64,000 bases of DNA from Streptococcus sanguinis (GTDB taxonomy: Bacteria > Bacillota > Bacilli > Lactobacillales > Streptococcaceae), in contig NZ_JAHZPA010000004.1 of assembly GCF_019929225.1 (NCBI RefSeq), forward strand, positions 124,001 through 188,000, read 5' to 3'. Made by a program: the position numbers and the translations under genes. A model generated the notes under the pieces. It did no database searches. It was not told where the DNA came from and was given only the letters and a program-made list of their open reading frames with translations. Below, one piece after another: positions 57,135 through 64,000 of this stretch. How positions within the stretch are numbered: the first letter of the stretch is position 1; each line of letters opens with the position of its first letter.

Positions 57135-58037
57135 TCATTTCCAAAAGTCTTTAGTCGCCTCTAAAATCTCTGCCGTCGGTGTTACTGTGGCCTCAATAAT
57201 GCTCTTGCCAGTCTTTTTCAGATAAGCTTGTATCAGATGATAGCCATAAGCATAGCCTGCAGCATAAGGCATTCCAACTGGTATTTGACCTTGTATTTCT
57301 GCAATTTCATCACCGTAGAGATAGGGAGCCATTTCCGCCATCCCCGTTAGCTGAAGCTGACTGGAGATGATAGGCTTAATCTCTTCTAACCGCTCTGGGC
57401 TGGTTGAAGTAACCCAAGGCCCAATGAGATCTTTGCCATAGAGCTCAGCAGCAAAAGACTCTGCCAATCCTTCACTAACTACCCAGTCTGCTAGTGTCGT
57501 CTGCTGGTTCCATTTGATAAATTGGAAGCGGACATTATGGTTGCACTCGTGGGCTAACGCCGTCTGCACACGTGGTAAAGTATAGTCATTTGGCAGCAGA
57601 CTAAGCATGAGGTAGCCTGGAATTCCTCCATCTCCGCTGTAACCCTTATTGATCTGTAACATGGGCTTTTCTGGATTGCCTAACAAAATAGTAAAATAGT
57701 AATCCTCAACCTCTAAATCATAGCCAGCTTGCTCAAAAAGACCGATACTCCTCTTGATGGTATCTTGACAATTTTGCCAGAGTTGATCAGAGCTCAGAGC
57801 ATCAATAGCCGGTCTATCCTTTTCTGACAGAGTGCCGGGTAGCTGATTCATAAAGCCAAGTAGGAAAAGAGCATCAAATCCTCCGGAATACTTTGCTTTT
57901 AAAGGAATGTGTTGTGTTTGATATTTTGTTGCAAAAGGTGCTAAAATCTTAGCTCGAAAACAACCCTCTCTTTTTTCCAATGGTAATTCGAGCAACTCCT
58001 GATAAACCTTATCAGAACGAATGATATTGATTTTCAT
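57135..58037 (-). CDS. DUF2268 putative zinc protease
   Basis: 300 residues. HECNH in TALAHECNHNVRF is an HExxH zinc motif, and the downstream Glu is in VSEGLAESFAAELYG. These are the marks of DUF2268 (YjaZ-like) predicted proteases. No signal peptide, so cytosolic. The ATG at 58037 has AAAGGAGATTG upstream. The substrate is unknown. It may be co-transcribed with the EXLDI gene. Confidence 0.86.
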   Translation of the reverse strand: MKINIIRSDKVYQELLELPLEKREGCFRAKILAPFATKYQTQHIPLKAKYSGGFDALFLLGFMNQLPGTLSEKDRPAIDALSSDQLWQNCQDTIKRSIGLFEQAGYDLEVEDYYFTILLGNPEKPMLQINKGYSGDGGIPGYLMLSLLPNDYTLPRVQTALAHECNHNVRFQFIKWNQQTTLADWVVSEGLAESFAAELYGKDLIGPWVTSTSPERLEEIKPIISSQLQLTGMAEMAPYLYGDEIAEIQGQIPVGMPYAAGYAYGYHLIQAYLKKTGKSIIEATVTPTAEILEATKDFWK

Positions 58038-58210
58038 GGCAATCTCCTTTTCTAATTTTCACCAGTATACACCCTCCTCTAAGGTCAGAGTCAAGAAAAA
58101 GATTTGAAACTTTTGCCTCAAATCTTCTTTTATCTATACAGTTTGCTGCCTCCACTTTCAAATCTAGTGCGGAAAGTAGCAAAGGCGTTAAAGTGATGGG
58201 ATAATATTCC

Positions 58211-58840
58211 CTATTGCTCCTTCTTTTTCTCTTTCTGTGTCTTGTTTTTCTCCTTTTGCCACTTAGCATTTTCGTAGGTCACAGTATAGGTATCCTCATC
58301 GCCGCCTTCCCCGTCAAATACTAAGTCAAAGCGGATAAACTTGCCTGGCGCCAGATTGGTGCCGATTTGTGTATTGTCAAAGGTTGAGCCGTCCAAAATA
58401 TAGACATTTTCCTTCTTGTCATAGAGTCCAAAGTCATAAGGACTGACCAAAATGGGCTTTTTTGAAGTATTTTCAACCGTGATAGTCGCAACGACAGCTA
58501 CACCTGTCGACTCATCGCTCATGACTCTCTTGCTGTCTTCCACTGCCGAATGAACTGTCACCTTAAGTCCACTGGAAAATTCAACTGTTTTTTCAAAAGC
58601 ATGGCTGTTATAGGACTCTAAAGGCGAGTTATGGTAGCTTGTGAGAGACTTGAGATGGTCATTTTCCTCCATAAGGCCAATTGTGGTGATGACGAGGAGA
58701 ATGCTGAGCAAGGCCAGAAGAAAGATGATAATACCAGACACCAGAGCTGCCCAAAAGAGACCCTGCTTGTGGAGAGGACGTTTTAAACGGTAAACAAGAT
58801 TGTCCTCACTGACAATCTCCTGCTGAATTCGCTGATTCAT
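58211..58840 (-). CDS. DUF4352-like membrane-anchored protein
   Basis: About 209 residues. A basic cytoplasmic start, one membrane helix (about 30-55), then an outward domain with the pattern VVATITVENTSKKPILVSPYD typical of DUF4352 immunoglobulin-like folds, and a very basic tail (Lys/Glu repeats). It lies just after the MscS gene, 21 bp from its stop, so they form an operon. The role is unknown; a stress or envelope function is suggested by the neighbour. Confidence 0.75.
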   Translation of the reverse strand: MNQRIQQEIVSEDNLVYRLKRPLHKQGLFWAALVSGIIIFLLALLSILLVITTIGLMEENDHLKSLTSYHNSPLESYNSHAFEKTVEFSSGLKVTVHSAVEDSKRVMSDESTGVAVVATITVENTSKKPILVSPYDFGLYDKKENVYILDGSTFDNTQIGTNLAPGKFIRFDLVFDGEGGDEDTYTVTYENAKWQKEKNKTQKEKKKEQ

Positions 58841-58861
58841 ATGGACCTTTCTAATCAATAA

Positions 58862-59725
58862 TTACTTGCCTTTTGAAAGAGGTCCAAGCGTCGGAAGCTC
58901 AATCTCTTCTCGCAAAAGCGCCTCATGGTAAAGACGGTAGAAGATATGGTAAATAGAAATCTGCATGCCTCCCTGCACTATCATGCTAATACGGAAGTTG
59001 AACTGCCCATTTGAAGCCATCTGCGGCCCCAAGATATTCGGCTCTTTAAGAATCTCTGGATGTTCTGGAACAGCTTCTTCATTGACCTTGGAAATGATGC
59101 GGTAAATCTCGTCCAAATCCGTCTGGGCATAAAGCGGAATGTCAATCAGAACCCGCATATCTCCACGAGACAGATTGCTGACAACCATGATATTGCGGTT
59201 GGGCACAAAATGAAGCGTTCCGTCCGCGTCCCGTACCTGCGTCGTCCGAATCCCGACACTGATTACTGTTCCAGCGATGTTGATAGGGCCGTTAGTCAGG
59301 CGAACATTGTCACCAACATCTAACTGGCGCTCGAGAAGAATAAAGAAACCATTGACTAGATCCGATAAGAAGCCCTGAGCTCCCATCCCAATAGCTACAC
59401 CAGCAATTCCCGCACCAGCCAAAAGACTGGAAACCGGCAGACCCAAGATGGATAAAACCCAGTAAATCAAGAGGAAATACAAGACATAATTAAGCAGATT
59501 CTCAATCAGCCGAGTAATGGTTTTCTGTCTGGCTACATCCTGCTTGGATAGCTTGAGAGAGGGGGCAATGATCTTGGTCACTGACAAATGCAGGATTTTC
59601 TTAACGATGTAAAATAAGATAAAAAGCAGAAGTAAAGAGACCAGCTTGGAAAAAAGGTCATCTGCAATCTTGCTCCAGTCAAACTGCTGGATATAACGGG
59701 AAAAGACATTTCCGGTCTTAGACAT
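58862..59725 (-). CDS. Small-conductance mechanosensitive channel (MscS family)
   Basis: 287 residues. Three membrane helices (about 28-48, 75-95 and 100-125) followed by the conserved pore helix GAGIAGVAIGMGAQGFLSDL and a beta domain (RQLDVGDNVRLTNGPINIAGTV, VPNRNIMVVSNLSRGD). It opens under membrane tension and releases solutes after osmotic downshift. This complements the BusA importer elsewhere in the window. It heads a two-gene operon with the DUF4352-like gene. Confidence 0.93.
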   Translation of the reverse strand: MSKTGNVFSRYIQQFDWSKIADDLFSKLVSLLLLFILFYIVKKILHLSVTKIIAPSLKLSKQDVARQKTITRLIENLLNYVLYFLLIYWVLSILGLPVSSLLAGAGIAGVAIGMGAQGFLSDLVNGFFILLERQLDVGDNVRLTNGPINIAGTVISVGIRTTQVRDADGTLHFVPNRNIMVVSNLSRGDMRVLIDIPLYAQTDLDEIYRIISKVNEEAVPEHPEILKEPNILGPQMASNGQFNFRISMIVQGGMQISIYHIFYRLYHEALLREEIELPTLGPLSKGK

Positions 59726-59868
59726 AGGCCACCTCCAAAAAGATTACTACCATTATACCACAAAGACCACTCTGCACGAACATAGAATGGATAGCCCGAC
59801 CTAACATTGCTTTCACCTCCTTTCTATCGTATAATAAAATAAGTATCTAAGACAAGAAAGGAACTTAC

Positions 59869-61086
59869 ATGGTCCATCGCTTCATCACTATTTGGAATAA
59901 AACCAATCTAATCAAGCGGATTTCCATCGGTATTAGCTTTGGTGTCCTGCTGGCTGTCGTCTTCCCCCAAGCACAAGCCATCGGACTTCTGGGCCAAATC
60001 TTCGTTGGCGGCCTCAAGGCCATCGCTCCGCTCCTAGTCTTCGCTCTGGTGGCAAACGCCCTGTCGCAGCAGCAAAAAGGGCAAAAGAGCAATATGAAAA
60101 CAGTCATCTTGCTCTATCTTCTGGGAACCTTTGCGGCTGCCCTGGTCGCGGTTCTGGTCAACTTCTTCTTTCCAATTAGCATAGAGTTGGCTTCGTCCTC
60201 CCAAAAAGTTTCTCCGCCAGACGGAATCGGACAAGTCCTCAGCAATCTTCTGCTTCAGCTGGTGGACAATCCCGTCAACGCCCTCATCTCCGCTAACTAC
60301 ATTGGTATACTGTCCTGGGCTGTCATCTTTGGAATTGCCATGCGGGAAGCCAGCCACCACAGCAAGGAACTGCTGCAGACCTTGGCAGATATCACTTCTA
60401 AGATTGTCGAGTGGATTATCAATCTAGCCCCTCTTGGCATTTTAGGCCTGGTCTACACGACCATTTCCGGCAAGGGCTTTCAGGCTCTAAAAAGCTATGG
60501 TATCCTGCTGCTGGCCTTGATAGCCAGCATGCTGATTGTCGCTCTGATTATCAATCCTTTGATTAGCTTTATCATGCTGCGGAAAAATCCTTATCCCTTG
60601 GTCTGGCGCTGTCTACGAGTCAGTGGTGTGACTGCTTTTTTCACGCGCAGCTCAGCGGCTAACATCCCCGTCAACATGAAACTCTGTCGGGATCTGGGGC
60701 TCAATCCAGAGACCTACTCAGTCTCTATTCCTCTTGGGGCCACTATCAATATGGCAGGGGCTGCCATTACTATCAATACCCTGACCTTGGCTGCTGTCAA
60801 TACGCTGGGTATCAGAGTTGATTTTGGCACAGCTCTAGTTCTCAGTATTGTAGCAGCAATTTCTGCCTGCGGAGCTTCCGGCGTAGCTGGCGGGTCTCTC
60901 CTACTCATTCCGGTCGCCTGCAGCCTCTTTGGAATTTCCAATGATTTGGCCATGCAGGTAGTCAGCGTCGGCTTCGTTATCGGTGTCATTCAGGACTCCT
61001 GCGAGACAGCCCTCAACTCTTCTACTGACGTTCTCTTTACAGCTGTGGCCGAGATGAGCAGCTGGCCAAAAGAAAAACGTTATTAA
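59869..61086 (+). CDS. sstT: Serine/threonine:Na+ symporter SstT
   Basis: 405 residues, a DAACS-family carrier with about eight helices and two re-entrant loops. Motifs: [15 protein letters not shown] (serine-rich re-entrant loop), [13 protein letters not shown] (the NMxG-type sodium site) and [20 protein letters not shown]. It imports serine and threonine with Na+. ATG 59869 has AAGAAAGGAAC upstream. It is a single gene ending at a bidirectional terminator. Confidence 0.94.
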   Translation: MVHRFITIWNKTNLIKRISIGISFGVLLAVVFPQAQAIGLLGQIFVGGLKAIAPLLVFALVANALSQQQKGQKSNMKTVILLYLLGTFAAALVAVLVNFFFPISIELASSSQKVSPPDGIGQVLSNLLLQLVDNPVNALISANYIGILSWAVIFGIAMREASHHSKELLQTLADITSKIVEWIINLAPLGILGLVYTTISGKGFQALKSYGILLLALIASMLIVALIINPLISFIMLRKNPYPLVWRCLRVSGVTAFFTRSSAANIPVNMKLCRDLGLNPETYSVSIPLGATINMAGAAITINTLTLAAVNTLGIRVDFGTALVLSIVAAISACGASGVAGGSLLLIPVACSLFGISNDLAMQVVSVGFVIGVIQDSCETALNSSTDVLFTAVAEMSSWPKEKRY

Positions 61087-61091
61087 TTCGA

Positions 61092-61139
61092 CAAAAAACC
61101 TCTAGACTTCCATCATTACAGAAAGCTAGAGGCTTTTTT
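61092..61139. terminator. Bidirectional terminator between sstT and the AGCS gene
   Basis: CCTCTAG (61099-61105) pairs with CTAGAGG (61126-61132), flanked by AAAAAA on one side and CTTTTTTA on the other. Confidence 0.88.
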
Positions 61140-61150
61140 ATGTGCGAAAA

Positions 61151-62488
61151 TTAGTTCTTTCGATGTTTGGCAAAATATTTCTTCGTTTCACTGATGACAA
61201 TAGGAGAAAGCACCAGAAGAGCGATTAAGTTTGGCAAGGCCATGAGGGCATTGACAATATCTGCAAGAATCCAGACCGCCTCTAGACCCACAAAGCCACC
61301 GAGAACAATCATAAGGACAAAGAGCAGGCGATAAACGCGGATATAGCGCACCCCAAAGAGAAATTCAAAACAGCGCTCGCCATAGTAGTTCCAACCTAAA
61401 ATAGTCGTAAAGGCAAACAGAACTAGAAAGACTGAAAGCAAAACTGGACCAAAATTAGCAAAAACACTCGCAAAGGCTGCTTGGGTAAGAGACACACCGT
61501 TAAGATTGCCATCCCAGACCCCTGTGATTAAAATCGTCAATCCTGTCAAACTACAGATAATCAAGGTATCGATAAAGGTTCCGGTCATGGAAATCAAGCC
61601 TTGTTCTACCGGTTCCTTAGTCCGAGCTGCCGCCGCTGCAATGGGTGCTGATCCCAAGCCAGATTCATTGGAGAAAACTCCACGCGCGACCCCGTTTTGA
61701 ATTGCCATCTGGATGGTCGCACCGGCAAAGCCACCGACAGCAGCCGTCTGGCTAAATGCTGAGCTAAAGACCAGTTGGAGAGTTGGCAGCAATCGATCTA
61801 GATTGACCGCTAAAACAGTCACAGTCCCCAAGATATAAATCGCTGCCATAAAGGGCACAACCTTGGTCGATACTCGAGCAATAGACTGGATGCCGCTGAA
61901 AATAACCAGAGCCACCAAAATAGCCAAGATAGAAGCTGTCACAGCTGGAGGCAGCTGAATGGTATTCTGCATGGCCTCCGTGATGGAATTGACCTGCGTA
62001 AAGGTCCCAATCCCCAAGAGAGCCACCAAGATACCAGCTATCGCAAAAAAGATAGCTAGCGGGCGCCATTTCTCGCCCATCCCTAGTAAGATATAGTGCA
62101 TGGGACCGCCCGCCATGGCTCCATGGGCATCCTTGCGGCGGTACTTGATAGCTAAGAGGCCTTCGGCATACTTCGTCGCCATTCCAAAGAAAGCAGCCAC
62201 CCACATCCAGAAGAGTGCCCCCGGTCCACCGGTTTTAATGGCAGTTGCCACTCCGATGATATTTCCCGTTCCCACAGTCGCAGCTAGAGCTGTACAGAGA
62301 GCCGCAAAGCTAGAGACATCGCCCTGATGCTCCTCGTCTGATACAAAGATTAGCTGAAAGGCACGCGGAAGACGAAAAATCTGCAACAAGCCTAGACGCA
62401 GACTGAGATAGATACCGGTACCAACCAGCAAAATAAGCAGGGGCGGACCCCAAACAAAAGAATCCAGACGATTCAATATTTCCAACAT
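61151..62488 (-). CDS. AGCS family glycine/alanine:Na+ symporter
   Basis: 445 residues with about ten to eleven membrane helices. The AGCS signature is AALAATVGTGNIIGVATAI with KTGGPGALFWMW; the conserved NESGLGSAPIAAAAA is also present. It imports alanine or glycine with Na+. A glycine riboswitch with its own terminator lies in the leader, so glycine is the likely substrate. ATG 62488 has AAAGGAGC. A single gene. Confidence 0.94.
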   Translation of the reverse strand: MLEILNRLDSFVWGPPLLILLVGTGIYLSLRLGLLQIFRLPRAFQLIFVSDEEHQGDVSSFAALCTALAATVGTGNIIGVATAIKTGGPGALFWMWVAAFFGMATKYAEGLLAIKYRRKDAHGAMAGGPMHYILLGMGEKWRPLAIFFAIAGILVALLGIGTFTQVNSITEAMQNTIQLPPAVTASILAILVALVIFSGIQSIARVSTKVVPFMAAIYILGTVTVLAVNLDRLLPTLQLVFSSAFSQTAAVGGFAGATIQMAIQNGVARGVFSNESGLGSAPIAAAAARTKEPVEQGLISMTGTFIDTLIICSLTGLTILITGVWDGNLNGVSLTQAAFASVFANFGPVLLSVFLVLFAFTTILGWNYYGERCFEFLFGVRYIRVYRLLFVLMIVLGGFVGLEAVWILADIVNALMALPNLIALLVLSPIVISETKKYFAKHRKN

Positions 62489-62509
62489 GATATAAGCTCC
62501 TTTTCACAC

Positions 62510-62548
62510 CGAGAAAAAGAAAGAGTACATGCAAAACATGTACTCTGG
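62510..62548 (-). terminator. Riboswitch expression-platform terminator
   Basis: On the minus strand AGAGTACATG pairs perfectly with CATGTACTCT around TTTTG, then TTCTTTTT. It lies between the glycine aptamer and the AGCS start, about 20 bp from the latter. Confidence 0.88.
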
Positions 62549-62580
62549 ATGTGCTGGAGTAGGGAAATCCCTGCCTCTTA

Positions 62581-62662
62581 GCTCTGTCCTTTTACCTGAG
62601 AGTTTGAGCGGTTCTAAACCGCCTTGCCCCTTCGGTGCCATTCCTGGTCTCTCCAGAGTTCC
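62581..62662 (-). ncRNA. Glycine riboswitch (single visible aptamer)
   Basis: Read on the minus strand: CTCTGGAGAGACC, then GGCACCGAAGGGGCAAGGCGG, a variable P3 hairpin, and AAACTCTCAGGTAAAAGGACAGAG. These are the conserved core blocks of the glycine aptamer. I see only one complete aptamer; the 3' flank has a small hairpin (CAGGGATTTCCCTACT) that might be a ghost aptamer. It controls the AGCS transporter through the terminator at 62510-62548. Confidence 0.93.
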
Positions 62663-62831
62663 GTCCATTTCACAGTCAGAAGCGCCCGCCTCTTTCTGAA
62701 AAACTTCGTTCGGTGTTGATTATTAATTTTCTATTATTCTAAAAGAACATTCGTCTTTTGTCAATATTTTATAAAAAATTTTAAGGATGTAAACGTTTTT
62801 CAGTACAAAAAGAAGCCCAGAGGCTTCTTAC

Positions 62832-63146
62832 TTAGCTTAATTCGGCAATAATAGCCTTGAGCTGGTCTTTGGTGTGAACACCTGCGACTTGCTTAACGAC
62901 TTGACCGTCTTTCTTGAACAGAAGGGTCGGAATGGACATAATGCCAAATTCGCGGGCAGTATTTGGATTTTCATCCACATCCATTTTGAGGATTTTCAAT
63001 TCGTCCTCATGAACTTCTCCTGCCAACTGCTCCAAGATAGGTGCCTGCATACGGCATGGACCGCACCAAGTTGCCCAAAAGTCAATCAGAACCAATCCGT
63101 CTTTTGTTTCTTCTGCGAATGTTGCATCTGTAACTGCTGCTACCAT
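62832..63146 (-). CDS. trxA: Thioredoxin
   Basis: 104 residues, standard length. Active site WCGPC in FWATWCGPCRMQAPIL, cis-Pro in IMSIPTLLFKKDGQ. A cytosolic disulfide reductant that also regenerates Msr enzymes such as MsrAB in this window. AAGGAGAAA precedes the ATG. It is transcribed alone, opposite in no obvious operon with the C69 gene 84 bp upstream on the same strand. Confidence 0.95.
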   Translation of the reverse strand: MVAAVTDATFAEETKDGLVLIDFWATWCGPCRMQAPILEQLAGEVHEDELKILKMDVDENPNTAREFGIMSIPTLLFKKDGQVVKQVAGVHTKDQLKAIIAELS

Positions 63147-63230
63147 AAATTTTCTCCTTTGAATAGCTTACTTTTGATAACATTTTACAACAAAAGCAAG
63201 AGAAAGAAAAATATTTGCTACGGGTAGACC

Positions 63231-64000
63231 TTAGTCGCTAAGTGAGAAATGATTGGTCATGAGATTGCTGGCATCCAAGAGAACTTTCTCCAAGAGCTGG
63301 TCTGTCGCTTCTTGCACCTTGTCGCTCATAGCTTGATTTTCAGCTTCAAAGTTAATAGCCTCGCCCTTGGCCAAAGCTCGGTCCACCCGACCGATCATTT
63401 CATGACCCCAGGCCATAGTCTTTTCCTGATAATCATCCAAGTCTCCAACATGACTGCTAAAATGAGCATCAGCCAACCCAGCAATGAGTCGATTAGCCCA
63501 GTAGAAAGAATCCGTCGAAACCTTGTCTGTCGTGTTGGCAAAGTAATCTGGCGTTGTCGAGACTTGAGTAAAGAAAGGAACTGCTGTATTGTAAGGCATG
63601 GAGCCGTAGGATAGCCACTGGATGCCCGTTGTTTCCTGCGGTTGATTAGGGCGCAACTGCAAGATAGCTGTCTGACTGGTCCGATTGATCCCAATAGTCC
63701 GAAAGGCCCGTCTGCTGTGGTGGTCCCCCTCTGCTCCGTAAGGATCATAAGGCGAATCCTGATAGTGACTGCTCAGGACATACTTGACATCTTCGATCGT
63801 GATCTTGCGGTATGGCTTGCGGCACCATGGAATGAAGAAACTCCTTGGATCTTGCTCCACTTCTGGATTGAGAAAACGCTGGATATCCCAAGCACGCGGT
63901 GTATTGTAATGGCGGTCCTTATCCTTCTGGCTGCCAAAAGCATAGCGTGGATTGAAACCCTCGTCCGAGTAATTCAGATTGAGATGGTTTTCCTTGATAA
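63231..64000 (-). CDS. C69 family dipeptidase, C-terminal part (runs off the window)
   Basis: The visible 256 codons are the C-terminal part of a PepD-like Ntn-hydrolase of family C69. Typical stretches are [28 protein letters not shown] and [16 protein letters not shown]. Such enzymes cleave dipeptides; some are exported and act on the cell wall. The N-terminal catalytic Cys and any signal peptide are outside the window. The reading frame is open across the right edge, so internal starts such as GTG 63860 are not the true start. Confidence 0.88.
   Translation of the reverse strand, partial: IKENHLNLNYSDEGFNPRYAFGSQKDKDRHYNTPRAWDIQRFLNPEVEQDPRSFFIPWCRKPYRKITIEDVKYVLSSHYQDSPYDPYGAEGDHHSRRAFRTIGINRTSQTAILQLRPNQPQETTGIQWLSYGSMPYNTAVPFFTQVSTTPDYFANTTDKVSTDSFYWANRLIAGLADAHFSSHVGDLDDYQEKTMAWGHEMIGRVDRALAKGEAINFEAENQAMSDKVQEATDQLLEKVLLDASNLMTNHFSLSD

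Noticed and set aside
57135..58037. The gene could be a classical secreted metalloprotease
   Set aside because: HECNH fits HExxH, but there is no signal peptide and the surrounding pattern fits DUF2268 instead.

Overview
The window reads as chromosomal DNA of an oral Streptococcus, most likely of the sanguinis/mitis group. The evidence is a pyruvate oxidase (SpxB), a BusR-BusA osmoprotectant system, fused MsrAB, strong AGGAGG-type ribosome sites, TTG starts and typical streptococcal terminators. Species is an inference. No tRNA, rRNA, phage, insertion sequence or CRISPR array was seen. Both ends cut a gene: metE on the left and a C69 dipeptidase on the right.

Layout. 1-6.0 kb: metE (partial) with a MET-box, three membrane or hypothetical genes and a fused pabBC. 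6.0-26.3 kb: an island built around one regulatory signal. It holds three lantibiotic-immunity-like ABC transporters (three ATPases, four permeases), an XRE regulator, two CPBP intramembrane proteases, four paralogous membrane-anchored serine hydrolases, a Fic protein, a two-component system and a HXXEE membrane protein. 26.5-34.2 kb: a self-regulated TetR operon, an alpha/beta hydrolase, a 6-phospho-beta-glucosidase, spxB and a HAD/SGNH hydrolase pair. 34.3-38.2 kb: busR-busAA-busAB. 38.3-45.0 kb: a transglutaminase-like lipoprotein, a second 6-phospho-beta-glucosidase with a divergent AraC regulator, and a CapA-like protein. 45.2-50.5 kb: methionine functions (MTA/SAH deaminase, MetQ-MetN-MetI importer, MsrAB). 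50.6-53.0 kb: a four-gene overlapping operon with a lipase, resembling the reverse-arranged type VII lipase toxin TslA. 53.3-64 kb: pyrD, gdhA, a GNAT gene followed by a duplicated gdhA tail, an EXLDI protein, a DUF2268 protease, MscS, SstT, a glycine-riboswitch-controlled AGCS transporter, trxA and a C69 dipeptidase.

The most interesting system is the 6-26 kb island. Five promoters carry the same operator: three AGAAATATTT-like units in 11-bp phase, the third always starting exactly 24 bp before a -10 box. Three of these promoters drive the ABC transporters. The other two each drive a previously unannotated 19-codon gene with a good ribosome site, and each of these lies just ahead of a serine hydrolase. 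The two peptides (MFKIFCKIVFKSITFALEG and MLKILCKIVFRSLAFAIND) are homologous, cationic and amphipathic, with a conserved Cys6. The OmpR-type regulator and its sensor-poor kinase are divergent from one of these promoters. My model, which is inference, is a TCS-controlled regulon that makes, processes, exports or resists a small membrane-active peptide.
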